A DNA stretch of 64,000 bases from Limisphaera sp049537155 (GTDB lineage Bacteria; Verrucomicrobiota; Verrucomicrobiia; Limisphaerales; Limisphaeraceae): NCBI RefSeq assembly GCF_049537155.1, contig NZ_JBMVQZ010000007.1, positions 62,001 through 126,000 on the forward strand. The letters are read 5' to 3'. Below the pieces are notes generated by a model. That model ran no database searches and was not told where the DNA came from. It was given only the letters and a program-made list of their open reading frames with translations. Positions 14,479-22,982 of the stretch are shown here, piece by piece. Both the position numbers and the translations under genes were made by a program. Each line of letters starts with the position of its first letter. Positions within the stretch are counted from its first letter, which is position 1.

Positions 14479-16416
14479 ATGGGCGAAGGCGTTTTGGGTA
14501 CCTTGCAGATCCGGCGGGCCCTGGTCCTGGTGGCGGGGTTGCTCCTGGTTTATGTGGGGCTGGGGTACCGGCTGGTGGAGCTGCAGGTGTGGGAGCATCC
14601 GGAGCTGGAGCAGGAGGCGCGGCGGAACCGGGAGCGGGAGTTTCTGCGTTCGCCGCGTCGGGGCGACATTGTGGATGCCCGGGGGACATTGTTGGCGACG
14701 AGCATTCCGGCGCGGACGGTGTGTGCGGATCCGCTGTTGATCGGGCCCTACAGTGCCCATGTGGCGCGAGCGCTGGCGCCGGTGCTGGGGATGTCGGAGC
14801 TGGAACTGCAACGGCGTTTGTTGCCGCGGGTGCGGCAGGACCCGACGACGGGCCGGTGGATCACCAACCGTTACGTGGTGCTGGCGCGGCAGGTGCCGTT
14901 GGAACGGTGGGAGCGGATCGAGGCTCTGATGAGGGATTTGGACGTTGGCCGGGACCCTTCGGCCCTGGGCATGGCCGGGCAGCGGTTTGTGCAGCAGCTG
15001 CGCCGCTACGCGGTGTTCACGGATCCGTATGAGGACCCGGTGCGCTGGTATCCCAACGGGTCGCTGGCGGCGCACGTGCTGGGGTACACGCGGGTTTGGG
15101 ACCTGGAGGTGGACGGGCGGCCGACGCGTGAGCGCCGGGGTGCCGACGGGATCGAGCTGGCGTTGGACGAGGAGCTGGCCGGCGTGCGGGGCTGGCGGGC
15201 GACGGAGACCGACGGCCGGCGCCGCGAGGTGGTGCGGTTAAGGAATCAGGACGTGGCTCCGCGGGATGGCTGGAAGGTGGTGCTGACGCTGGACGCGGTG
15301 GTGCAGGACATCCTCGAGAAGGCCCTGGAGGAGGCGCGGGAACGGTACCGCCCGAAGAACATCACGGGGCTGGTGATCCGGCCGCAGACGGGCGCGATTC
15401 TGGCGTGGGCGGTTCTCCCCGGTTTCGATCCGAACCGGCTCGGCGAATCTGACCCGGAGGCGAGAAGAAACGTGATCATCACCGACCAGTTCGAGCCGGG
15501 CTCGACCTTCAAGGTGGTGGTGGTGGGTGGAGCGTTGAACGACGGGCTGGTGACGCTGGACGATGTGATTGACTGTGAGAGGGGCCGGTTTCTCTACGCG
15601 GGTCGAATCCTCCACGACCATCATCCCTACGATCGGCTGACGGTGCGTGGGATTGTGACGAAATCCTCGAACATCGGGGCGGCCAAGCTGGGGCTGCGGA
15701 TGGGTGAGGCGCGCTTGTACGAGTACGTCCGGGCGTTTGGGTTCGGGTCGCTGACGGGGGTGCCGTTGCCGGGTGAGGTGGATGGGACGGTCCGGCCGGT
15801 GGACCGGTGGGAGAAGCTTTCGATTGTCCAGATTCCGATGGGGCACGGCTTGGCGGTGACGCGGCTGCAGATGGCGATGGCGATGGCGGCGGTGGCCAAC
15901 GGCGGGGTGTTGATGCAGCCGAAGCTGGTGGAGCGGCTGGAGGATACCCGGGGCGGGGTGGTGGCGGCGTACGCGCCCGTGGCGGTCCGGCGGGTCCTGC
16001 GGGAGGAAGCGGCACGCCTGCTGGTGGAGGCGTTGAAGACGGTGGTGTCGAAGGAGGGCACGGCGCCGGCGGCGGCCGTGCCGGGTTACGGCGTGGCGGG
16101 CAAGACCGGGACGGCGCAGAAGGCCGAGCCCGGTGTGGGGTACGTACCCGGCAAGTACGTCTCTTCGTTCATCGGTTTTCTGCCGGCGGACCGGCCGGAG
16201 GTGCTGATTGCCATCACGCTGGATGAGCCCCAGCGGGGGTATTACGGCGGGCAGGTGGCGGCTCCGGTGTTTCGGGAGGTGGCGGAGCGTCTGATGCAAT
16301 ACCTGGGCGTGCCGCCGGAGCGGCCGGAGGAGGCTGAGGCGGCTTTGGCAGCGACAGCTTTGCGCGGGCGCGGCACGGGCCGGCCTGCGGTGGAACGGGT
16401 ACGACAGGTGAATTGA
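14479..16416 (+). CDS. ftsI: Peptidoglycan transpeptidase FtsI (PBP3-type class B PBP)
   Basis: Septal class B penicillin-binding protein. One N-terminal membrane helix (ALVLVAGLLLVYVGLGY), a dimerisation domain starting SPRRGDIVDARGTLLA, and a transpeptidase domain with S342-T-F-K, S396-S-N and K542-T-G catalytic motifs. The 645-residue length is normal. ATG 14479 has GGAAG about 9 nt upstream; ATG 14365 would add a 38-residue Pro/Gly-rich tail. It crosslinks septal peptidoglycan with FtsW, encoded downstream. murE, usually next, is missing. Confidence 0.95.
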   Translation: MGEGVLGTLQIRRALVLVAGLLLVYVGLGYRLVELQVWEHPELEQEARRNREREFLRSPRRGDIVDARGTLLATSIPARTVCADPLLIGPYSAHVARALAPVLGMSELELQRRLLPRVRQDPTTGRWITNRYVVLARQVPLERWERIEALMRDLDVGRDPSALGMAGQRFVQQLRRYAVFTDPYEDPVRWYPNGSLAAHVLGYTRVWDLEVDGRPTRERRGADGIELALDEELAGVRGWRATETDGRRREVVRLRNQDVAPRDGWKVVLTLDAVVQDILEKALEEARERYRPKNITGLVIRPQTGAILAWAVLPGFDPNRLGESDPEARRNVIITDQFEPGSTFKVVVVGGALNDGLVTLDDVIDCERGRFLYAGRILHDHHPYDRLTVRGIVTKSSNIGAAKLGLRMGEARLYEYVRAFGFGSLTGVPLPGEVDGTVRPVDRWEKLSIVQIPMGHGLAVTRLQMAMAMAAVANGGVLMQPKLVERLEDTRGGVVAAYAPVAVRRVLREEAARLLVEALKTVVSKEGTAPAAAVPGYGVAGKTGTAQKAEPGVGYVPGKYVSSFIGFLPADRPEVLIAITLDEPQRGYYGGQVAAPVFREVAERLMQYLGVPPERPEEAEAALAATALRGRGTGRPAVERVRQVN

Positions 16417-16419
16417 GGT

Positions 16420-16641
16420 ATGAATACGATCTGGCGTCCTTCACATCGGTTGTATGTGGCGGCTGTCAGCGGGGAGAGAGCCGGCCGGGATCGGCCGGTC
16501 GTTTGGCCCGAGCCGTCTTCGGTTTCGGAGGCGGGTGGGGATCGGCCGGGGGGCGGGGCTGCTGGCGGATCGCCCGGGGAGAAGCGGTCCGCGGAGGCTG
16601 TTGAGTGGCTGGGCCGTCCAAGGGGAGCGGAGGTCCGATGA
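16420..16641 (+). CDS. Possible small ORF after ftsI (doubtful)
   Basis: A 73-codon frame starting 4 nt after the ftsI stop (MNTIWRPSHRLYVAAVSGERAG), ending before murF. It is rich in Gly, Arg and Pro and has no recognisable domain or good ribosome-binding site. It occupies the place where murE would be expected but shows no similarity to a Mur ligase. Otherwise the 293-bp gap to murF shows nothing. Confidence 0.22.
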   Translation: MNTIWRPSHRLYVAAVSGERAGRDRPVVWPEPSSVSEAGGDRPGGGAAGGSPGEKRSAEAVEWLGRPRGAEVR

Positions 16642-16709
16642 GGTCGCTGCCGGTGTTGGAGCGGGGTCGTGGAGGCGGGGGCACGCGCCGTCGGGTTGGA
16701 GGCTTACGC

Positions 16710-18104
16710 ATGGGGGGATGGACACTGGAGACGGTTCGGGACGCGACCGGGGCGCGGTGTGTGCAGGGCGATCCCGGTCTGCGCATCACCGGGGTGGCGA
16801 CCGACTCGCGCAAGGTGGAGCCCGGGGATCTTTTTGTGGCGTTGCGCGGTGAGCGGCGGGACGGGCATGAGTTCGTGGAGTCGGCGGTGGCATTGGGTGC
16901 GGTGGCGGTCCTGGTGGAGGCGGGGCGGTTGGCGGAATACCCCGCCGGTTGTGCGGTTTTGGAGGTGGAAGACACGCGCGCGGCACTGGCGCGTTGGGCG
17001 GTGGCGCATCGCGGGGTTTTTGGCGGATCGGTGGTGGCGGTGGCGGGTGCCAATGGCAAGACCACCACGAAGGAACTGCTGGCCTCGGTGTTGGGATGGC
17101 TGGGTCCCGTGACGGCCAGTCCGGCCAGTTTCAACAACGAGCTGGGGGTGCCGCTGACGCTGTTGCGGATTGGGCGGCAGGATCGGGCGGCGGTGGTGGA
17201 GGTGGGGACGAATCATCCCGGTGAGCTGGCGCGGTTGTTGGGATGGGTTCGGCCGGACCACGGGGTATTCACGGGTGTGGGCCGCGAGCATTTGGAGTTC
17301 TTTGGTGACTTGGCGGGTGTGGCGCGTGAGGAAGGGACCCTGGCGGAGGTGTTGCCGGCCGGCGGGGTGCTGGTGTTGAACGGGGACGATCCGTGGGCCG
17401 GGGAGGTTGCTGCGCGGACGCGGGCGCGGGTGATCCGGGTGGGTTTCGGTGCGGGCAACGGGTGGCGGGTCACGGACGTTTGCCTGGATTGGTCGGGGAC
17501 GAGCTTCAGGGTGGAGACGTCGGGACCGGCCTGGTGCGGCCGGTACCGGATCCGGTTGTTGGGCCGGCATCAGGCGCGGAATGCGGTGCTGGCGCTGGCG
17601 TTGGGGCGGGAGTTGGGGGTGGACCCGGCAGCGGCGGCGGAGGGGCTGGCCTCGTGTGGTCCGGCGCCTCATCGGATGGAAGCTTTCGAGGTGCGCGGGG
17701 TGCGGGTGCTGGATGATGCGTACAATGCGAATCCGGATTCGATGCGTGCGGCGTTGGAGACGTTTTGTGCATTGCCGTGCGAGGGCCGGCGGGTGGCGGT
17801 TCTCGGGGAGATGGCCGAGCTGGGGGCGGAGAGCGGGAGGGCGCATGCGGAGGTGGGCCGGCTGGCGGCGGAGCTGGGTGTGGACCAGTTGTTTGTGGTG
17901 GGGCCGTGGGCCGGGGAGATGGCTGCAGCGGCCCGGGGGGCGGGGTTGATGCGTGTGCTGGAGTTTGGCGGGGTGGAACCGGTGTGGGGGGCGCTGCGCC
18001 AGTTTTTGCGTCCCGGGGATGCCTTGTTGTTGAAGGCGTCGCGGCGCGCGGGTTTGGAACGTGTGGCGGAGTTTTGCCGGGGCGATGCTGGGCATCGGAC
18101 ATGA
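16710..18104 (+). CDS. murF: UDP-N-acetylmuramoyl-tripeptide--D-alanyl-D-alanine ligase
   Basis: Cytosolic ATP-dependent ligase that adds D-Ala-D-Ala to the UDP-MurNAc-tripeptide. TDSRKVEPGDLFVALRGERRDGHEF is the MurE/MurF N-terminal domain; the P-loop is AGANGKTTTKELL (113-125), and FNNELGVPLTLL (141-152) is typical of MurF rather than MurE. VLDDAYNANPDSMRAALE lies in the C-terminal half. ATG 16710 has GGAGG 8 nt upstream; the frame is open to 16605. The 464-residue length is normal. The stop overlaps mraY (ATGA). Confidence 0.95.
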   Translation: MGGWTLETVRDATGARCVQGDPGLRITGVATDSRKVEPGDLFVALRGERRDGHEFVESAVALGAVAVLVEAGRLAEYPAGCAVLEVEDTRAALARWAVAHRGVFGGSVVAVAGANGKTTTKELLASVLGWLGPVTASPASFNNELGVPLTLLRIGRQDRAAVVEVGTNHPGELARLLGWVRPDHGVFTGVGREHLEFFGDLAGVAREEGTLAEVLPAGGVLVLNGDDPWAGEVAARTRARVIRVGFGAGNGWRVTDVCLDWSGTSFRVETSGPAWCGRYRIRLLGRHQARNAVLALALGRELGVDPAAAAEGLASCGPAPHRMEAFEVRGVRVLDDAYNANPDSMRAALETFCALPCEGRRVAVLGEMAELGAESGRAHAEVGRLAAELGVDQLFVVGPWAGEMAAAARGAGLMRVLEFGGVEPVWGALRQFLRPGDALLLKASRRAGLERVAEFCRGDAGHRT

Positions 18105-19249
18105 TCTATTATCTGAGCGAGTGGGTGGCCGGGGCGGTGGAAGGGACGCCGTGGGCGGAGCGGCTGTCGTTTTTGCGCCTGTTCCGGTACATCACGGTGC
18201 GGAGCGGCGGTGCGGCGCTGACGGCGCTGTTGCTGAGCTGGTGGCTGGGCCCGCGTGTGATCGAGTGGCTGAGGCGGCTGAAGTTCGGCCAGGAATACCG
18301 GGATCGGGCCGAGGAAACGGGGGATCTGCGCGCACGGGTGCTGAGCAAGCGGGGCACGCCCACCATGGGTGGTTTGCTGCTGGTGCCGGTGATGACGGTC
18401 AGCACGCTCTTGTGGGCGATGTGGATTCCGTTGGTTTGTCTGACGGTTTTGTGTGTGCTGGTGCTGTGCGGGCTGGGTTTTTACGACGACTTTGCCAAGG
18501 TCAGCCACCAGAACAGCCGCGGCACGTCGGAGGCGGTGAAGCTGACGGTGCAGACGCTGGTGGGGTTGTTTGTGGGGCTGTATCTGTGGTGGAACCCTGC
18601 GACGAGCCGGCTGGTGACGGAGATCATGGTGCCGTTTTACAAGCATCCGGTCCTGACCGGGGCGGGCGTGGTGGGGGTGCTGTTGACGGTGCTGGCGGTG
18701 GTGGGCAGTTCGAACGCGGTGAATCTGACGGACGGTCTGGACGGGCTGGCGATCGGGTGCACGGTGATCACGGCGTTTGTGTTTCTGGTGTTCACCTATC
18801 TGGCGGGCAATGCGCGCACGGCGGCCTATTTGCAGATCACGTACGTGCCCGGGGCGGGCGAGCTGACGGTGTTTTGTGCGGCGATGATCGGGGCGGGGCT
18901 GGGTTTTCTCTGGTACAACTGTCATCCGGCGCAGGTGTTCATGGGCGACACGGGGTCGCTGGCGTTGGGAGGCGGGCTGGGGGTGGTGGCGGTGTTGATC
19001 CATCAACCGTTCGTGCTGGTGATTGCGGGCGGGGTGTTCGTGCTGGAAGCGGTGTCGGTGTTGCTGCAGCGGGGGTACTACCGGTACACGCGGCGTCGGA
19101 CCGGGACGGGGCGGCGGTTGTTTTTGATGGCGCCGTTGCATCATCACTTCGAGAAGAAGGGCTGGTACGAGAGCCAGGTGGTGACGCGGTTTTACATTCT
19201 GGGTGTTTTGTTTGCGGTGCTGGCGCTGGCGACGTTGAAGATCCGATGA
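18101..19249 (+). CDS. mraY: Phospho-N-acetylmuramoyl-pentapeptide transferase
   Basis: Polytopic inner-membrane enzyme making lipid I from UDP-MurNAc-pentapeptide and undecaprenyl phosphate. Conserved blocks: SKRGTPTMGG, GFYDDFAKVS (Asp pair 129-130), SSNAVNLTDGLDGLAIG (203-219), FMGDTGSLALGG and the C-terminal MAPLHHHFEKKGW histidine motif. About ten membrane helices and 382 residues, as expected. The start codon is inside the murF stop (18101-18104). Confidence 0.97.
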   Translation: MIYYLSEWVAGAVEGTPWAERLSFLRLFRYITVRSGGAALTALLLSWWLGPRVIEWLRRLKFGQEYRDRAEETGDLRARVLSKRGTPTMGGLLLVPVMTVSTLLWAMWIPLVCLTVLCVLVLCGLGFYDDFAKVSHQNSRGTSEAVKLTVQTLVGLFVGLYLWWNPATSRLVTEIMVPFYKHPVLTGAGVVGVLLTVLAVVGSSNAVNLTDGLDGLAIGCTVITAFVFLVFTYLAGNARTAAYLQITYVPGAGELTVFCAAMIGAGLGFLWYNCHPAQVFMGDTGSLALGGGLGVVAVLIHQPFVLVIAGGVFVLEAVSVLLQRGYYRYTRRRTGTGRRLFLMAPLHHHFEKKGWYESQVVTRFYILGVLFAVLALATLKIR

Positions 19250-19632
19250 AGGCGCGTGGCTGGAGATGCGAGGGGCCCGGGGTGTGTGCGGGCCGATGGA
19301 CATGCCGTGGTTTGGACGGAGTGCGGGTTGTCACTTGCGCCGGCGGGGGCCGGGTGTTAGAAGCAGTCGCGGGAGACCGAGAGGATTCGTCGGGTGACGG
19401 ATCGCCGACTCCGGGCCGGTTGGTTGTGCCGTGGTTCATCCGGGAGAGGCGCAGCCGAACGGCAGGTTCTTTGGGACGGGCGGGCGGTCGCCGGCGTTGT
19501 TCGCAGGCGACGCGGGCCGCCGGGCATCCGGCTGGTGAGGCCGGACCTTTGCGCGGGGACGGTATGGGGGAGCGTTCCCGGGCAGGCGGAGCAATCCACC
19601 CCTTGTTTCAATCCAGGTTGCGCGGGCTTTGA
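19246..19632 (+). CDS. Possible ORF in the murD position (doubtful)
   Basis: A 128-codon frame whose ATG overlaps the mraY stop (ATGA, 19246-19249) and whose own stop lies 3 nt before the LysM gene. It is Arg/Gly-rich with no P-loop or Mur-ligase motif and no recognised family. Coupling at both ends favours translation, but composition resembles the many accidental frames in this GC-rich DNA. If it is not a gene, this 386-bp gap holds nothing else recognisable. Confidence 0.3.
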   Translation: MKARGWRCEGPGVCAGRWTCRGLDGVRVVTCAGGGRVLEAVAGDREDSSGDGSPTPGRLVVPWFIRERRSRTAGSLGRAGGRRRCSQATRAAGHPAGEAGPLRGDGMGERSRAGGAIHPLFQSRLRGL

Positions 19633-19635
19633 GTT

Positions 19636-20475
19636 ATGAGTGCCGAGAATCCACTTCTGCCGCAGGGATCCCTGTGGGAACAAAAACAACAGAGCCGGTC
19701 GCGGGTGCGGACGGCATTTTTCTGCGTGCTGGCGGTGCATGTGCTGGCGATCGGGACGGTTTTGATCGTGCAGGGTTGTAAACGGGAGGAACCGCCGCCT
19801 CCGGAGAGTTACCCGGAGTTGTCTCCGGTGTTGCCGACCTTTGACACGAACCTGCCGCCGGTGGTTTCGACGGAACTGCCGCCGCCGGTGGTGGGGACCT
19901 CGACGGTGCCGGCGTTGCCCACGCTGCCGCCGCCGCCGGTGACCACGGTTCCGTCCACACCGGCGCCGTCGGCGCCTGGTGCGAACGTGCCGGTGCCTGC
20001 GCCGTCGGCGTCTGCGACGACCGAGTACACGGTGGTGGCGGGCGACACGTTGTACGGGATCGCCAAGAAGCACGGCATTTCGCTGCGGGCGTTGATGGAT
20101 GCGAATCCGGGCGTGGATCCGCGGCGGTTGCGGGTGGGACAGAAGCTGGTGGTGCCGACGGGCGGTTCCGGGTCTGGGGGTGCGGGTGGAGCGGCTCCGG
20201 TTGAGACGGTGGCTTCCGGCGGGGAGCAGGTTTACGTGGTCAAATCCGGGGACAACCTGACCAAGATTGCCCGCCGTTTCGGCACGACGGTTCAGGCCCT
20301 GCGCGAGGCCAATCAGTTGCGCACGGATCGTATTCGCGTGGGTGACAAACTGAGGATTCCTGCGGGTGCGACCCGGGCGGAGGCGCCGGCGCGGGTGGAA
20401 CCCCCGCCGTTTGTCCCGCCGAACCTGCCTCCGGCGCAGGGTCAACCGCCGTCGGGCGGCGGTGGCGGTTACTGA
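19636..20475 (+). CDS. Membrane-anchored protein with two LysM domains
   Basis: A 279-residue bitopic protein in the dcw cluster. A membrane helix at about 27-47 (AFFCVLAVHVLAIGTVLIV) is followed by a long Pro-rich linker (52-125) and two LysM peptidoglycan-binding modules: YTVVAGDTLYGIAKKHGISL to LVVP (131-174) and YVVKSGDNLTKIARRFGTTV to RIP (200-242). A Pro/Gly tail follows. No catalytic domain is present, so it probably tethers division or envelope proteins to murein. Location between mraY and ftsW, where murD usually lies, suggests a role in septal wall synthesis. Confidence 0.88.
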   Translation: MSAENPLLPQGSLWEQKQQSRSRVRTAFFCVLAVHVLAIGTVLIVQGCKREEPPPPESYPELSPVLPTFDTNLPPVVSTELPPPVVGTSTVPALPTLPPPPVTTVPSTPAPSAPGANVPVPAPSASATTEYTVVAGDTLYGIAKKHGISLRALMDANPGVDPRRLRVGQKLVVPTGGSGSGGAGGAAPVETVASGGEQVYVVKSGDNLTKIARRFGTTVQALREANQLRTDRIRVGDKLRIPAGATRAEAPARVEPPPFVPPNLPPAQGQPPSGGGGGY

Positions 20476-20550
20476 AAGGTTTCGAACCAGACAGCGGCAA
20501 CGGCGTCGGCTGCTGATCCCGACGCCGTGAGGGGAGAGGGAGACCGGCAC

Positions 20551-21690
20551 ATGCGCGTGGCGGCCACGATCGTGGTGTTTTGTGTTTTGATGTTGCTGAT
20601 GCTGGGGCTGGTGATGTTGTACAGCTCCAGCATGAGCCAGGCGGGGAGCTATTTTCTGCTGCGGCAGTTGTGCTGGTGTGGTGTGGGTCTGGCGCTGGGC
20701 GGCTGGCTGGCGTGGGTGGACTATCTGCGCTGGCGGCGCTGGGTGTGGGTGTTGTACGGGTTGGCGGTCGCGTTGTTGATCCTGGTGTTGGTCCCCGGGA
20801 TCGGGCTGAAGATCAACGGTGCGCGTCGTTGGCTGGGGTTGGGGGATCTGCGGGTGCAACCTTCGGAGCTGGCCAAGCCGGTGTTGATCCTGATGCTGGC
20901 GTGGTTTGGGGATCAGCGGGCACGTTGCCTGGCCACGTTGCGGGGGGTCTGGAAACCCGGTTTGTGTGTGGCGGTGGTGGTGGGGCTGGTGTTTTTGGAG
21001 CCGGATGTGGGGACGGCGGTGTTGCTGGCGTCGCTGGCCGGGGCCCTGTTGTTGGTGGGGGGCGTGCCGCTGCGATGGATGATCCCCGCGGGCTTGTGCG
21101 GGGCGGCGTTGGTGGGCTGGTTCGTGTGGCAGGATCCCGTGCGTGCGCGGCGTCTGCTGGCCTGGTGGGATCTGGAACAGACGAAATTGGAGAGTGGTTT
21201 TCAGCCTTATCAGGCGATGTTGGCGTTGGGGTCGGGAGGCTGGACGGGGCTGGGCCTGGGCAATGGACGGCAGAAGCTGGGTTTTGTGCCGGAACATCAC
21301 ACGGATTTCATCTTTGCGATCATCGGGGAGGAACTTGGTTTGGTGGGGACTCTGGCGGTGGTGACCTTTTTTGCGCTGTTGGCGGCTGCCGGTTTCTGGA
21401 TTGCGGTGCGGGCGCGGGAACCGTTTGGGATGCTGGTTGCGACGGGGGTGACGGTCTGGATCGGGTTGCAGGCCGCGATCAACATGGCCGTGGTGACGAG
21501 TTTGTTGCCGAACAAGGGCCTGCCGTTGCCGTTCATCAGTTACGGCGGGTCGAGTCTGCTGGCGGCGCTTTGCGGGGTGGGCTTGTTGCTGAGTGTGGCC
21601 CGCCGGGCGCATCCGTGGCCGATGCGACGCCGACTGCGGCGGCGCAATCCGTTCCTGGCGGAGGAGGAGGCCTTGGCGGCGGCATCTTGA
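20551..21690 (+). CDS. ftsW: Septal peptidoglycan glycosyltransferase FtsW
   Basis: SEDS-family polymerase that works with FtsI. About ten membrane helices; conserved features include VMLYSSSMSQ, INGARRWLGLGDLRVQPSELAK, the loop FQPYQAMLALGSGGWTGLGLGNGRQKLGFVPEHHTDFIFAIIGEELG, and LPLPFISYGGSSLLAAL. The 379-residue length is typical. ATG 20551 is preceded by GGGAGAGGGAGA; a GTG at 20527 is possible. SEDS relative RodA is less likely given the dcw context. Confidence 0.95.
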   Translation: MRVAATIVVFCVLMLLMLGLVMLYSSSMSQAGSYFLLRQLCWCGVGLALGGWLAWVDYLRWRRWVWVLYGLAVALLILVLVPGIGLKINGARRWLGLGDLRVQPSELAKPVLILMLAWFGDQRARCLATLRGVWKPGLCVAVVVGLVFLEPDVGTAVLLASLAGALLLVGGVPLRWMIPAGLCGAALVGWFVWQDPVRARRLLAWWDLEQTKLESGFQPYQAMLALGSGGWTGLGLGNGRQKLGFVPEHHTDFIFAIIGEELGLVGTLAVVTFFALLAAAGFWIAVRAREPFGMLVATGVTVWIGLQAAINMAVVTSLLPNKGLPLPFISYGGSSLLAALCGVGLLLSVARRAHPWPMRRRLRRRNPFLAEEEALAAAS

Positions 21691-21695
21691 CGGTC

Positions 21696-22982
21696 ATGGG
21701 ACCTCGCCTTCGAAACGTAGCGTGGGATGTTGCCCGGGGAGCGGGTGAAGAGAGGGGCTGCGGCGGGCGCGGGGCGGCGGGGCTGTGTGTGGGGATTGCC
21801 TGCGGTGGGACGGGCGGGCACCTGTTTCCGGCGGTGGCGGTGTCGGAAGTGCTGCGTGACCGTGGGGTGAGGGTGACGTTGTTCGTTTCGCCGAAGGAAG
21901 TGGACCAACGGGCGGTACAGGGGTTGCGTGGGGTGGATGTGATGGTGTTGCCCGCGGCGGCGTGGCAGGCGGGCACCCGTTTGGCCTGTTTGAGCGGCGT
22001 GGTGGCGTCGTGGGCGCGGGTGCGGCGCCGTTTGAAGGGGGGCGACCGGTGGGTGGTGCTGGGCATGGGCGGGTTCAGTTCCGTGCCGGTTGTGCTGGCG
22101 GGTTGGTGGTCGGGTTTTCCGGTGGTGTTGCACGAGGCCAATGCGGTGGCGGGGCGGGCCAACCGGCTGCTGGCCCGATGGGCGGACCGGGTGTTGGTGG
22201 GTTTTGAAGAGACGGCGCGGGTCTGGCGCGGGGTGCGCCCGGTGGTGACGGGCATGCCGGTGCGCCGCGAGATTGTCGAGGTGGGGGGGTGGGATGCGGA
22301 TCGGCGGCTGGAAGAGCGCCGGAGGATCTGGAACGAGCTGGGGCTGGATCCGGAGCGGCCCACGGTGTTGGTGGTGGGTGGCAGCCAGGGCGCGCGTGGT
22401 TTGAACGACCGGGTGGTGGCCTGTGCGGTGGAGTGGCATCGGGCGACGCGCACGGGGCCGCAGTGGATCCATCTGGCGGGGCCCCGGGACGAGCATCGTG
22501 TGCGTGAGAGTTACCGTCTTGCGGGCGTGCGTGCGGTGGTGATGGGTTTTACGGATCGAATGGGCGGGTTTCTTGCAGGGGCCACGGCCGTGGTGGCGAG
22601 GTCGGGTGCCTCGTTTCTGGCGGAGCTGGCGGCGGTGCGGATTCCGGCGGTGCTGGTGCCGTTTCCCGCGGCGGCGGACGATCACCAGTGGCACAACGCG
22701 CGGTTGTATGCCGGCTCGGGGGCGGCGCGGTTGGTGCCGCAGGCGGAGGCCGATCCGGCGCGGCTGCGGGCGGAGTTGGAACCGCTCCTGCAGGAGGGTG
22801 AGGTGCGCACGGCGATGGAGTCGGCCCTGGCGCGCTGGCACCGGCCCGGCGCCGCGGTGCGGGTGGCCGAGGTTTTGTTGCGGGCGGGTCGGGTGGAAGG
22901 AGTGGAGGCGCGGTGTCGCTCCGCTTCCGGGCGGGCGGAAGGATCAAGGGCGCTGGTGCGCACGAACCGGGCGGAAGGATGA
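21696..22982 (+). CDS. murG: UDP-GlcNAc:undecaprenyl-pyrophosphoryl-MurNAc-pentapeptide GlcNAc transferase
   Basis: GT-B transferase that makes lipid II on the cytoplasmic face. The N-terminal glycine loop ACGGTGGHLFPAVAVSEVL, VLGMGGFSSVPVVLAG, VLHEANAVAGRANRLL, VVGGSQGARGLND and the UDP-GlcNAc site ARSGASFLAELAAVRIPAVLVPFPAAADDHQWHNA are present. At 428 residues it is longer than usual (about 355-370): it has a 30-residue N-terminal extension and a C-terminal tail whose coding DNA duplicates the murB ribosome-binding site. The stop overlaps murB (ATGA). murC, commonly next, is missing. Confidence 0.95.
   Translation: MGPRLRNVAWDVARGAGEERGCGGRGAAGLCVGIACGGTGGHLFPAVAVSEVLRDRGVRVTLFVSPKEVDQRAVQGLRGVDVMVLPAAAWQAGTRLACLSGVVASWARVRRRLKGGDRWVVLGMGGFSSVPVVLAGWWSGFPVVLHEANAVAGRANRLLARWADRVLVGFEETARVWRGVRPVVTGMPVRREIVEVGGWDADRRLEERRRIWNELGLDPERPTVLVVGGSQGARGLNDRVVACAVEWHRATRTGPQWIHLAGPRDEHRVRESYRLAGVRAVVMGFTDRMGGFLAGATAVVARSGASFLAELAAVRIPAVLVPFPAAADDHQWHNARLYAGSGAARLVPQAEADPARLRAELEPLLQEGEVRTAMESALARWHRPGAAVRVAEVLLRAGRVEGVEARCRSASGRAEGSRALVRTNRAEG

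Noticed and set aside
12097..15075. A 992-codon minus-strand frame across mraZ to ftsI
   Set aside because: Arg/Pro/His-rich translation typical of antisense to GC-rich genes, and it opposes clearly identified dcw genes.
19250..19635. Degenerate murD pseudogene
   Set aside because: No P-loop, no Mur-ligase motif and no similarity in any frame that I could see.
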